Assembly (NCBI RefSeq): GCF_007741495.1 | Contig: NZ_CP036262.1 | Coordinates: 1,364,001 to 1,428,000 of the forward strand | DNA: 64,000 nt | Source of the DNA: Roseimaritima multifibrata | GTDB lineage: Bacteria > Planctomycetota > Planctomycetia > Pirellulales > Pirellulaceae | Direction: 5' to 3' | In this document: piece by piece, positions 34,187-42,821 of the stretch | Layout of the letters: the number at the start of each line of letters is the position of its first letter | Position numbering within the stretch: position 1 is the stretch's first letter | Program-made: the position numbers and the translations under genes | The notes under the pieces: model-generated | Seen by the model: only the letters and a program-made list of their open reading frames with translations | Databases searched by the model: none | Told to the model about the DNA's origin: nothing

Positions 34187-35310
34187 GCGACCATGGCCCG
34201 GTCCGTTATCGTGAGTTTACCGATCGCACCACCTCGCGACAAATTTGTCCGCACATGATCCCGCACGGGAATTGTCCTTTCGCTTGTTTCGTTCATTTCG
34301 CGGTTGAAACATGACTACACACTAATCCGCATTCCCAGAAAGAATTGCAACCGCGAAAGATGCGAAACACGCGAAAGTAAGGATGGCGGCAACGACTCAT
34401 CTGATACGCAGCCCGTGCCTGAACCCGGCAACGGTTCGGGACCGCAGTGCGAGCACTGCTATCAATGAAGACGCGGCTAAACCGAAACCGAGCGCGTCAG
34501 TCATTTGCCCTGCCCATAATGGGGCGATGGAAGAATTCTTCACTTAACGAACGTCAGGCATGACCCGGTCCGAGCGTTTGTACAGCCATTGCCCAAGAGA
34601 CACTCGAGGGCTCGACTGCATCTGTTGGTCCGTTGGCGTTCGGGAACTTCGAAACCGCGACCATGGCCCTGATCCGTTATCGTGAGTTTACTCATCGGAC
34701 TACCTCGCGACAAATTTGTCCGTACATGATCTTGCACGGGAATTGTCCTTTCGTTTGTTTCGTTAATTTCGCGGTTGAAACATGACTGCACACGAATCCG
34801 AATTGTCAGAAAGAATTACAACCGCGAAAGATGCGAAATACGCGAAAGTAAGGACGGCAGTGACGGCATTTTTTGAGACGCTCCCTGCGTCTGAGCCCGG
34901 CAACGGTTCGCGGCAGCAGGGTGAGCACTGCCATCAATGAAGACGCGGCCAAGCCGAAAACGCGACCATCGTCCCAATCCGCTATTGTGAGTTTACCGAT
35001 CGCACCACCTCGCGATAAATTCGTCCGTGCATGATCTCGCACGGGAATTGTCCTTTCGTTTGTTTCGTTAATTTCGCGGTTGAAAACTGACTGCACACGA
35101 ATCCGCATTGTCAGAAAGAATTACAACCGCGAAAGATGCGAAACACGCGAAAGTAAGGACGGCGGCAACGGTTCATTTGAGACGCTCCCTGCGTCTGAGC
35201 CCGGCAGCAGGGTGAGCACTGCCATCAATGAAGACGCGGTCAAACCGAAACCGCGACCATGGCCCCGATCCGCTATTGAAAGTTTGTACGAACGAACTTC
35301 GCCATGAAGA
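34187..35310. repeat. Three and a half degenerate ~300-bp repeat units
   Basis: Units start with GCGACCAT at 34187, 34657, 34962 and 35253. Each carries GTGAGTTTACCGATCGCACC (variants), CACGGGAATTGTCCTTTCG, an inverted pair TTTCGCGGTTG / CAACCGCGAAAG, and ATCAATGAAGACGCGG. Frame stops and indels make coding unlikely. With copy 2 of the hairpin repeat, this fills the 33.7-35.4 kb gap. Confidence 0.8.
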
Positions 35311-35466
35311 ACGATCCCCAGTAAAAGTCGCATCCAACGAAAGCAGAGTCGACGATCATTTAACCGTCGAATCGCGCGTCTTCGGCAACAAGGTCGTCGT
35401 GGCGCTCGTTGCGAGTGATTTGATCGGAACGATCGAGCATATGTGTCGTTTGTAAGTGCGAGAACG

Positions 35467-35952
35467 CTACTGGTCACCTGGCCGGCGCGAGAGGTCTTTC
35501 ACTGGCGAAACGACTTGATTCGACGGCTCGGATGCATTGGATGGTGTATCGCATTTGTTCGCTCCCTCGGCGTCAAGCGTCGCGAAACGCACGTTACTGA
35601 TTGACGCTGAATCCAATCGCTGGAGGAAGCAGATCACGACCTTGGTGGGCACTGGCCGTAACGAGCGAAATGTGACGGTATCGGTTTCGATGTGAACAGT
35701 AAACGACACGCCCGTCGGCGACAAAGCCTGTTCGGCTGCTGTGACCTGCGAAGCCGTAGCGCCGTCGTATCCCAGGTCGGTCACTGCGTCCATAGCGGCG
35801 GTCATGTATCTCAGCGGTAGTTCGCCATCAACTAGAATTGTCGCTTTCGAGACGTCTAATGTGACGGTCATTTGCTGCTTTGCCTCTGCAGCACAAAGGC
35901 CGCTGCCAGCGACCATTGTTACCACTAAGCGGATCAAGTGATTAAGGGTCAA
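35467..35952 (-). CDS. Small secreted protein, unrecognised
   Basis: 161 residues. The TTG start at 35952 overlaps the TGA stop of the upstream four-helix-bundle gene (TTGA), so translation is probably coupled. Starting there gives an export signal (NHLIRLVVTMVAGSGLCAAE). The mature part is beta-rich (MTVTLDVSKATILVDGELPL, VSFTVHIETDTVTFRSLRPV) and has a loose likeness to the periplasmic domain of ExbD/TolR, too weak to name. The tail is Ser/Pro-rich. Codon use and context match other island genes. Confidence 0.55.
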   Translation of the reverse strand: MTLNHLIRLVVTMVAGSGLCAAEAKQQMTVTLDVSKATILVDGELPLRYMTAAMDAVTDLGYDGATASQVTAAEQALSPTGVSFTVHIETDTVTFRSLRPVPTKVVICFLQRLDSASISNVRFATLDAEGANKCDTPSNASEPSNQVVSPVKDLSRRPGDQ

Positions 35953-36473
35953 CGATTCGACTCCATCGTTTTTGATTGCATCGGGGAGCGGTAGCCGTCC
36001 TCGGGTGAACGGCTTGGATCTGGCCCGATTTCGTGCTCGTGCTCGTGCTCAGCATCGCGGTGCTCGTGCTCGTAATCGATCGCCACGGCATAGTCTACCG
36101 AAGGTTCTTTGGCGCCGTCAAATTTCATGGCCATCCGGGTCAACATTGCCACGATTCGCTTGAGCTTGGACTTTAAGTCGCGACTCGTTGAGTCGTTCAC
36201 CCCACCAGTCGCGACCAAGACATCTTGAATCGCCGCACATTCAAACGACGAGCCGCGAGCTATGTCGAAAAATCGAGCACGATCCTTCAAGCTTCGTTTG
36301 CCGTTGCCCTCGGCGATATTCAGCGGAATCGACTGGGCGGCGCGAAGCCATTGGTCGCGGGCGTGACGATGCAATCCGCTGAGCGATTTGCAAACGTCAA
36401 ATGCATCAGCAACGTATTCGATCGAGAGACGATAAACATCGAGCCGATCGTGGTCGAAGATTGGATCGTTCAT
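35949..36473 (-). CDS. Four-helix-bundle protein, S23/IVS type (copy 1)
   Basis: 174 residues. The core (FDHDRLDVYRLSIEYVADAF, HARDQWLRAAQSIPLNIAEG, FFDIARGSSFECAAIQDVL) matches the four-helix-bundle family TIGR02436, first known from proteins encoded in intervening sequences of 23S rRNA genes. The C-terminus is unusual: IDYEHEHRDAEHEHEHEIG, made by a GAGCAC hexanucleotide repeat. The complementary repeat lies just upstream of the start, so the gene is flanked by inverted repeats. Almost identical to the gene 602 bases upstream (one Ala/Val change and a missing His-Glu pair in the core plus tail). The molecular role of the family is not established; RNA or ribosome association has been proposed. 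Confidence 0.88.
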   Translation of the reverse strand: MNDPIFDHDRLDVYRLSIEYVADAFDVCKSLSGLHRHARDQWLRAAQSIPLNIAEGNGKRSLKDRARFFDIARGSSFECAAIQDVLVATGGVNDSTSRDLKSKLKRIVAMLTRMAMKFDGAKEPSVDYAVAIDYEHEHRDAEHEHEHEIGPDPSRSPEDGYRSPMQSKTMESNR

Positions 36474-36549
36474 CAAAGCCCCATTTCGATTACGAGCACG
36501 AGCACCGTTTCACTGAGCACGAGCACGATGCGCGCTTCGTGCCAGAACG
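35994..36549. mobile_element. IVS-like element 1: four-helix-bundle gene within inverted repeats
   Basis: The left arm (36032-36078) has CGTGCTCGTGCTCAG then CGGTGCTCGTGCTCGTAATCG-type sequence; the right arm (36487-36530) is its near-perfect reverse complement. A transcript could pair these ~42 bases with the gene in the loop. Element limits are taken from identity with copy 2 (left AGCCGTCCTCGGGTG, right GCTTCGTGCCAGAACG). Confidence 0.6.
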
Positions 36550-36556
36550 CTAGCCG

Positions 36557-37075
36557 TCACCTGGGACGGACGATTGTTTTTCCATTAGTAAAACCTCGCA
36601 AGCCGTCCTCGGGTGCACGTCTTGGATCTGGCCCGATTTCGTGCTCGTGCTCAGCATCGCGGTGCTCGTGCTCGTAATCGATCGCCACGGCATAGTCTAC
36701 CGAAGGTTCTTTGACGCCGTCAAATTTCATGGCCATCCGGGTCAACATTGCCACGATTCGCTTGAGCTTGGACTTTAAGTCGCGACTCGTTGAGTCGTTC
36801 ACCCCACCAGTCGCGACCAAGACATCTTGAATCGCCGCGCATTCAAACGACGAACCGCGAGCTATGTCGAAAAATCGAGCACGATCCTTCAAGCTTCGTT
36901 TGCCGTTGCCCTCGGCGATATTCAGCGGAATCGACTGGGCGGCGCGAAGCCATTGGTCGCGGGCGTGACGATGCAATCCGCTGAGCGATTTGCAAACGTC
37001 AAATGCATCAGCAACGTATTCGATCGAGAGACGATAAACATCGAGCCGATCGTGGTCGAAGATTGGATCGTTCAT
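36557..37075 (-). CDS. Four-helix-bundle protein, S23/IVS type (copy 2)
   Basis: 172 residues from ATG 37075; the frame is open to 37177 only because of the CGATTA/CGAGCA hexamer tract, which would give an artificial Arg-Asn repeat. The core is identical to copy 1 except FDGVKEP for FDGAKEP and a shorter tail (AEHEHEIGPDP). The C-terminus differs after the shared element ends (FTNGKTIVRPR). It is upstream of copy 1 with an 83-base gap. Near-identity shows a recent tandem duplication. Confidence 0.88.
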   Translation of the reverse strand: MNDPIFDHDRLDVYRLSIEYVADAFDVCKSLSGLHRHARDQWLRAAQSIPLNIAEGNGKRSLKDRARFFDIARGSSFECAAIQDVLVATGGVNDSTSRDLKSKLKRIVAMLTRMAMKFDGVKEPSVDYAVAIDYEHEHRDAEHEHEIGPDPRRAPEDGLRGFTNGKTIVRPR

Positions 37076-37166
37076 CAAAGCCCCATTTCGATTACGATTA
37101 CGATTACGATTACGATTACGAGCACGAGCACGAGCACGAGCACGATGCGCGCTTCGTGCCAGAACG
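36602..37166. mobile_element. IVS-like element 2: four-helix-bundle gene within inverted repeats
   Basis: Same structure as element 1. The left arm at 36640-36680 lies inside the gene's 3' end and the right arm at 37089-37146 precedes the start. The right arm is expanded to five CGATTA and four CGAGCA hexamers. The outer flanks match element 1 up to AGAACG. Confidence 0.6.
37089..37146. repeat. Hexanucleotide tracts CGATTA (x5) and CGAGCA (x4)
   Basis: Tandem hexamers directly upstream of the copy 2 start. Copy 1 has the unexpanded form, so slippage has changed the length since duplication. Confidence 0.9.
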
Positions 37167-37212
37167 TTGGGGATCACGTGGTCACCGCGAACGATTCACC
37201 ACTTCAATAAAT

Positions 37213-37674
37213 TCAGCGAGGCGACTCACGTGCATCCGGTGGTTCTGCCTTTTGGTCGCCGAAATCGTTCACAAACGTGCTAATCGAACTTTCGCGAATT
37301 ATGTCGCCGATTTTTCTCGTAGGTCCCATGGCAGTTGTTTGGGTGCGACTGATTGGTGTCTCAATAACCCACCCGAATAACCAGAGGTAGTAATCCATTC
37401 GCACGTCAGCAGTGCTGCCGTCTGTGCTCATTGTCCAGAATTCCAGCACGAACGGTGCAACGTAGCCAGGATTCCCGTACCCTTGCTCTACATCCAGGAA
37501 ACTCGCAACGGCGTTCGGCCCGTATTCTCGAGTTGCCTTGCCGACGGCCAGGTACACGGCAACGAGCAACGGAACGGCAAGAAGCAACTTTAGCGAGAAC
37601 CTTGGTGTACACCTTCGCACAGTCCTGCGCCACCAAGGATTGGAGTTTCTATTGTCGTCAAATATTAGCGGCAT
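37213..37674 (-). CDS. Small membrane protein, unrecognised
   Basis: 153 residues from ATG 37674 (the frame opens at 37719). A basic N-terminus (NPWWRRTVRRCTPRFS) leads into one membrane segment (LKLLLAVPLLVAVYLAVG), then ~100 residues with several aromatic residues (GYGNPGYVAPFVLEFWTMS, MDYYLWLFGWVIET). The pattern of Arg-rich head plus single N-terminal helix is common in planctomycete small proteins, but no family is evident. Last of the minus-strand run in the island. Confidence 0.5.
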   Translation of the reverse strand: MPLIFDDNRNSNPWWRRTVRRCTPRFSLKLLLAVPLLVAVYLAVGKATREYGPNAVASFLDVEQGYGNPGYVAPFVLEFWTMSTDGSTADVRMDYYLWLFGWVIETPISRTQTTAMGPTRKIGDIIRESSISTFVNDFGDQKAEPPDARESPR

Positions 37675-38418
37675 CGCTCGGCAACGAGTTGGGTTCGGCA
37701 TATTGCCAGAACGTTCCATTATTCCCGGACGGTCCGGATAGGAAAATGTTTATGCCTTGGACCATTCAGGGCATAAATCCCTTTTATACCATGGCTGCTC
37801 CCTGGATAGTCGGATCCCCCCGAAGGGATGGTTTTTTCTCTGGGATTTTACGAGGTGACTTGCGCTATCGATGCTCGGCGTTGATTTGTGATGCCTGCGC
37901 GGGCCTGAAGTCGCTTGTCTGCTGTTCGCTCTCTGCCTATTGAACTTGTGGAATGATGGGTTGGCGATTGTGCGGCGATAGGCTCGTCCAACGAAAGTTG
38001 TGTGCTGACAAACATGGCTGGCGAGGGAGCGATGGGCGGCTGAAATACTTTGGGTGGGGGGCTGGGGCGGTCGGAAAGGTTTGCTGAAATGCGCACTTGC
38101 TGCTCTCGATGACTCGCGTGAGAAGTGGTCCGTAGTGGCAAGTTTCGAAACGGTGCTTCTTTCGAAAGGCGAAGCTTCGCTGGCAGAGAGGGGGGGCAAC
38201 TGGTTAATGCTTCGGGTGACAGTGCTTTGCGTTCATAAGGGGGGGCTCTCGCCTCCATTTTATGTTTCTGAAAATGGTCATTATGGCCGCAGGGCTGCCC
38301 CTTGAAGTAACGGTGTCGTTAAAATCTATGCGTTGTCACTGACAAGAGGGCAGGCAGTGGCAGCCGCAGAGGTTCTTGGGCTGCCTGCGTAAATAGAAGC
38401 AGCGAGATTTTTAATAGG
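37675..38418. other. Gene-poor stretch at island end
   Basis: Several short overlapping frames on both strands but none with protein-like composition. A weak stem (ATCCC / GGGAT) followed by GGTTTTTT lies near 37814-37835 and could be a terminator on the plus strand. Confidence 0.4.
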
Positions 38419-38862
38419 ATGTGGGCAGCAACAACGGTTCTTTACGGGACAAACGTAGGCAAGACTAACGCGGTTTTCGCAGTGCTGGCTGAAAAGGGAG
38501 TTGAGGGCAAGCTAGCGACAGCACTCTTGCAGGCGCAGAAAGCAATCGTCGATGTGAGGAAAGCGGATTTCGCAAATGGCGTGAGTGCCGCTTCGCTGAC
38601 GCCGGTCCCGACAAAAGCCATCTGTCGAATTTTGACCGTTTCCGGACTGCCGTTTCGGTGGGGATGGAGCCTCGATCAGCCTCTGCTTCTCTTGCTCGAT
38701 CTGCCGTGTGGCCAAGTTGTCTTTTACGCTTCAAAAAGGCATGCGGGGCCCGACTACCATGGCGGAATAGACCAACGTCAGTGGAGCGAGGGAAACGTTA
38801 TCGCCTATGCCGATTCGCTGCTGTCGGAAGACGGTTTGCCAGCAGAGCAGCCTTCGCGCTAA
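38419..38862 (+). CDS. Hypothetical protein, possibly a truncated gene
   Basis: 147 residues. The second half (SLDQPLLLLLDLPCGQVVFY then HAGPDYHGGIDQ) looks like real protein and recalls short conserved planctomycete proteins of unknown role that carry a GQxxF...GPDY pattern. The first half has no recognisable feature and may be random sequence joined to a gene remnant. No family name can be supported. Confidence 0.35.
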   Translation: MWAATTVLYGTNVGKTNAVFAVLAEKGVEGKLATALLQAQKAIVDVRKADFANGVSAASLTPVPTKAICRILTVSGLPFRWGWSLDQPLLLLLDLPCGQVVFYASKRHAGPDYHGGIDQRQWSEGNVIAYADSLLSEDGLPAEQPSR

Positions 38863-38971
38863 GCGACGAACTGGCTGCTGGGTAACCGATAGCCACGGTG
38901 CAGACAGCGGTGCCGATTCGAATCACCAGCGTTAGGCTGGGCGATTCGAATCTCGCGACCGCGTTTTTCCA

Positions 38972-40915
38972 CTACTCGTCTGCAGGTTTCTCGTCTGCAG
39001 GTTTCTCATCTGCAGGTTTCTCATCTGCAGGTTTTTCGTCTGCAGGTTTCTCGTCTGCAGGTTTCTCGTCTGCAGGTTTTTCGTCTGCAGGTTTCTCGTC
39101 TGCAGGTTTCTCGTCTGCAGGTTTCTCGTCTGCAGGTTTTTCGTCTGCAGGTTTTTCATCGCTCATCTTCGCGTCGTCGGTGGAATCCTTTTTGGATTCT
39201 TCTTCTTCGCTTGAAGGCTTTGGAGGTTCTGCAGTTGTGTCATCTGCTTTCGGGGCACCCGAAGTTGCCTTTTGAGCTCCCTTGATCATTTCCCTGAAGT
39301 CGATTTTCAACAGGTCTTTCTGCCGTTGCTCTTCGTTCAGTTCACGTTGCTGATCAAGCAAGGTTTCATATTCCTCGCCTGTGTTCGCTCCGGAATCTCT
39401 AGCATCCACGAATCGTTTTAGTGGGAAATCGTCTGGGTAATCTTCCCGTTCGATAGCCCGTTGGTAACGTGCGAGCGAATCGGGTAGGTCGTCACTTGCG
39501 GCGTCAAACATGAGCAATGGGAACTGCTCGAAGACCTCTGCCCATTTGACCCAGGCCAATTCGTACTTCTCGATCGCTTCATCTAGTTCCGCTTCTTTGT
39601 TCAGTTGGTCCGCTTCATAGACCAAGCGACGCGCTTCCAGCATGGTGTCGGTCTGCTCGGCTAGAGCTCGCGTTTCCCAGTACTCAAAGTTCACTTGTTG
39701 GCGGTAACCCTCTACCTTCTCTAAACGCCGTCGTGCCAATTGCAGTTCGTCCGTTAGTTCGATAGCTCGTAGTTGTTGGGCGTCCGGTAACTGCTTCGCG
39801 ATCAACTGAGCGGAAGGTTTGACCGCTTCCTGTAGTCGATCAAATTCCAGCTGTTGTTCGGAAACCAGGTCATTGCGGTCCATCGCAAGTAGTTCGCGTT
39901 CGGTTGCCGACAATTTTTCTTTGGCTTCCTTGAGCAAGCGTTCTCTGGCATCGGAGGAAATGGAGTCCAGTTCAGCTTGCAGGTCGACGATCCGCTGTTC
40001 CAGTTCCCCTTCTTCGCCAAGACGAATAGTGAATTCTGCAGTGGTCGGAATCGTTTCCTGGCTGTAGGCATCCCAGCCATCGCTGGCGTTCTGCCAAGCA
40101 CGCTGGGCAGCTACGGTAAGGTCCCCTTCTTCCTCGATGGCGATCGCGTGGTTGAATAACCATTTTGGACCGGTTTCGTAGTAATGCAGAGGTGTTTTGC
40201 GGCGCAGAGGAACCCCGCCGGCACGCGTTAGTTCGTAACCGCGATTCAGCCATTGCCGACCGACCAGCCAGTTGTCCGGTTTGCGATCTGGGCCGAGGCT
40301 CTCGTTGCTGTCCAGGTCAATTCCTTCTTCGCGAATCCGCTCGTGTAGTGGAGTGTCATCACGGAAGAGGCGACGGAACTGGGTGTGTTCATCCGACCGT
40401 CCAATTTTTTGCCCGTAGTACCATCCGGTGGTCCAGACGAGTACCGGAGCCTTACGGTTCTGGCGAACTCCTTTTTCCAGATACTCGGTCCCGCCGATGA
40501 CCCATTCATAGCGTTGGCGGTAATCATCGAATTCAGCCGAAACATTGAAGCTCATGTTGTGAGCTTGGAATTCCCAGACCTTTTCGAAGTGTGGTTGTAG
40601 CAGGGTGATGTTGTTCAACGTCGCACGGAGGCGATCCCATTCGTGATGGATCTTGTGCTCGTGTGCTTTGTTCCACAGCATCGTCGCAGCGACTCCACGA
40701 AGTCCCAAAGAACTTAGTTTCATCGTTTCGCTGGCGGGATTGATTTCTCCAAGGTCGGCCTCGGAGATTTCAAAATCATCTCGCATTTGCGTTAGTTGTC
40801 CTCCGGACTGTTCCTCGCCACTGTTCGGTTGCCCGAGCAGAAACAGGGGGATCAGCATGAGGATAAGGATGGCCAAGTAGACCAGCTTATTTGTAAGACC
40901 GTGCGATAGGTTCAT
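38972..40915 (-). CDS. Membrane-anchored coiled-coil protein of an ABC-2 transporter operon, PADEK-repeat tail
   Basis: 647 residues. One N-terminal membrane segment (LVYLAILILMLIPLFLLG), then a large exported or periplasmic part with helical, partly TPR-like character (ATLNNITLLQPHFEKVWEFQ) and a coiled coil at ~300-400 (Glu/Leu/Gln-rich). The C-terminus is a basic/acidic linker followed by 12 copies of EKPAD, encoded by a 15-base repeat. The start overlaps the permease stop by four bases (ATGA), so it belongs to the ATPase-permease operon and probably works with that transporter. No family with known function is recognised. Confidence 0.75.
   Translation of the reverse strand: MNLSHGLTNKLVYLAILILMLIPLFLLGQPNSGEEQSGGQLTQMRDDFEISEADLGEINPASETMKLSSLGLRGVAATMLWNKAHEHKIHHEWDRLRATLNNITLLQPHFEKVWEFQAHNMSFNVSAEFDDYRQRYEWVIGGTEYLEKGVRQNRKAPVLVWTTGWYYGQKIGRSDEHTQFRRLFRDDTPLHERIREEGIDLDSNESLGPDRKPDNWLVGRQWLNRGYELTRAGGVPLRRKTPLHYYETGPKWLFNHAIAIEEEGDLTVAAQRAWQNASDGWDAYSQETIPTTAEFTIRLGEEGELEQRIVDLQAELDSISSDARERLLKEAKEKLSATERELLAMDRNDLVSEQQLEFDRLQEAVKPSAQLIAKQLPDAQQLRAIELTDELQLARRRLEKVEGYRQQVNFEYWETRALAEQTDTMLEARRLVYEADQLNKEAELDEAIEKYELAWVKWAEVFEQFPLLMFDAASDDLPDSLARYQRAIEREDYPDDFPLKRFVDARDSGANTGEEYETLLDQQRELNEEQRQKDLLKIDFREMIKGAQKATSGAPKADDTTAEPPKPSSEEEESKKDSTDDAKMSDEKPADEKPADEKPADEKPADEKPADEKPADEKPADEKPADEKPADEKPADEKPADEKPADE
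38977..39158. repeat. Twelve tandem copies of a 15-bp unit (TCTGCAGGTTTYTCR)
   Basis: TCTGCAG recurs every 15 bases from 38979 to 39144. It encodes the EKPAD tail of the minus-strand gene and is liable to length change. Confidence 0.95.
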
Positions 40916-42819
40916 GCTGCGATCTCCCTAGTCTTAAGACAGAAGTAACTAATTAAGAACGCGAGTAAAAAGTAGCAGAACGTTGTGGTCGCATGCCTTA
41001 ACAGCAGGCTGTCAAAGATGTCAAAGCCACCCGCTGCGTATTCCGCTGTTTCTAACATCTTCGGCAGGTTGGGAAGCGAAGTGGCCAACGCGTCCATGCT
41101 ATAGACCGCGACCAAGTCGATTCCTTTTACGATTTTCGCCGTCAATGGATCGACGTCCAGTTCGGTCGTCATCGCATCCTGGCGTACCAAGCGGATCAAT
41201 GATTCAACCGGCCCACCTCCCATGTCTTGGTTCGTATCGAGGTAATGCCGGACGTCGTAGATCCGTTCGGCGGAGAACCCCATCAATACGCAGACAAAGG
41301 TCATCAGCATCGCGACCGGCCCGTTCAGGAAAGTACTGAACATGACGCCAAAGGAAATCACCATGACCATCTGCAGCCAGATCGAGAAGTAGGCCTTGGT
41401 CAGGTTCCAGGCAAACGACGTTTCGTGAGGACGCAAGAAAACGTCTCCGCGTGTCATGCCGAGGTATTGTCCGCGGTCCAAGCAACGCAGTTCTAGCTGT
41501 AGTGTTCCGTCTTCGGTAACCAAGTCTTCGAAAACATTCAGTTCGCGATTTTCCTCTCCGTCGTTTCCTTCGATGGTGAGAGGCAACTGGTATTCGTCGA
41601 CTTGGTATTCCTGGACGACAAAGGTGCGTGGATCGCTGACGGCTCCCGTTTCAGGGTTCCGCAGCGTGATCGTTGCTCGCAAGCCTTGGTCGATGATTCC
41701 CTTGTGAGCACGGTAGGCTCGCAAGTTGAACTGCAGGGTGATGAAATCTTGGTAACGATCAGGAGTCACGTTGTAGAACGTATAGATCCCGGCTCCCAGG
41801 CTTCCCCCTTCGACATACCCGAATTCGATACGTTTGGCTTGGCTGGTTTTGCCAAACAAACGTTCCAAACCAGCACTACCGTATCCACCACTCGTTTTTT
41901 CGTAGCCGGTGTCGATCCCCTGGCTGCTTTCCTGGCCGTCGCGGCTGAGGAAATAAAGATCGCCATAAGAGGGGACTCGAGCGGTTAAGCCACCAAGGGG
42001 TGCGGAGATAACGTAATCTTCCGAACCTTTGTCGCGGCGGATCGTGTGTTGATGGCCGCGAGCGACATTGGTTTCACCGATCAGGTTGCCCTCTTCGTCC
42101 TCGAAGAGCGTGAAGGTGTGTTGATGATTGCGATCAAAGGTTGTCTTGCCAACAAACGTACCATCGGGCAGTTGCTCGATCTGTTCGACGCCAGCATGGT
42201 CATGGTCCAGCCCGCGAGTCACAAAGAAATAGCTGGCGATGCCCATTGGAGCAAGCAAGCACGTTCCCACGGCGACAAATCCACCGATCCTACCAAGCAC
42301 AATTTCAGTGGCTCGGACGGGCTTGGTGACAATGGTGTAGATCGTCTTGTTTTGAATATCCGCTGGCAGGCTGAAAGCACTGATAAATAATGCCAGAATC
42401 AAAATCAGATAGTTCGTCGCTGTCAGCACAAAGCTGATGTAAAGCCTAGCAGGGTCGTTGCTGCTGGGATTTAGGTACCAACCGGCAAAAAGTAAACCAA
42501 CCACAAAAATGGCGGCGACCACAAGGACTTTGCGGCGAATCGCTTCTTTAAAGGCTAGGCGACTTAGTGCGTAAACTCGAGCAACCGAGGTTCCGGGCAG
42601 GTCTTTCGTAAACAGTTCGCGAATGACGCGAGCCACCGAATAGAAACCTTCGCTGGGGCCTTTGCGAAGTGCCGCGATGAAATAGCCGACGATCAGTCCG
42701 GCGACAATCGCCATCAGGATCAGAACGATTCCTTGCAGCAGTGCACTTTGTAAAAAAGCATTAGGACGAAGCAGCCATTCGCTGTACGTCCAAAAATCTT
42801 CAGGCTGAAGCGTCATCAT
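40912..42819 (-). CDS. ABC transporter permease (ABC-2 type) with large extracytoplasmic domain
   Basis: 635 residues. N-terminal membrane segments (FLQSALLQGIVLILMAIVAG, RRKVLVVAAIFVVGLLFAGW, LILILALFISAFSLP) with the ABC-2 signature KTIYTIVTKPVRATEIVLGR are followed by a ~270-residue soluble insert (about 215-470) and by C-terminal membrane helices (FSIWLQMVMVISFGVMFSTF). ABC-2 permeases export lipids, polysaccharides or peptides, or act in gliding-type complexes. It begins two bases after the ATPase stop and overlaps the next gene by four bases. Substrate unknown. Confidence 0.85.
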   Translation of the reverse strand: MMTLQPEDFWTYSEWLLRPNAFLQSALLQGIVLILMAIVAGLIVGYFIAALRKGPSEGFYSVARVIRELFTKDLPGTSVARVYALSRLAFKEAIRRKVLVVAAIFVVGLLFAGWYLNPSSNDPARLYISFVLTATNYLILILALFISAFSLPADIQNKTIYTIVTKPVRATEIVLGRIGGFVAVGTCLLAPMGIASYFFVTRGLDHDHAGVEQIEQLPDGTFVGKTTFDRNHQHTFTLFEDEEGNLIGETNVARGHQHTIRRDKGSEDYVISAPLGGLTARVPSYGDLYFLSRDGQESSQGIDTGYEKTSGGYGSAGLERLFGKTSQAKRIEFGYVEGGSLGAGIYTFYNVTPDRYQDFITLQFNLRAYRAHKGIIDQGLRATITLRNPETGAVSDPRTFVVQEYQVDEYQLPLTIEGNDGEENRELNVFEDLVTEDGTLQLELRCLDRGQYLGMTRGDVFLRPHETSFAWNLTKAYFSIWLQMVMVISFGVMFSTFLNGPVAMLMTFVCVLMGFSAERIYDVRHYLDTNQDMGGGPVESLIRLVRQDAMTTELDVDPLTAKIVKGIDLVAVYSMDALATSLPNLPKMLETAEYAAGGFDIFDSLLLRHATTTFCYFLLAFLISYFCLKTREIAA

Positions 42820-42821
42820 GA

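Noticed and set aside
34081-35477. Small minus-strand frames in the repeat units (ETNERTIPVRDH-like peptides)
   Set aside because: The similar peptides reflect DNA repeats; reading frames shift and end differently between copies.
37081-37177. Arg-Asn-rich N-terminal extension of the second four-helix-bundle gene
   Set aside because: It is only the hexamer tract read through; copy 1 has no equivalent and ATG 37075 matches the family start.
37431-37943. 170-codon plus-strand frame
   Set aside because: Antisense to the small membrane protein gene at its left part and Arg/Cys-rich without features.
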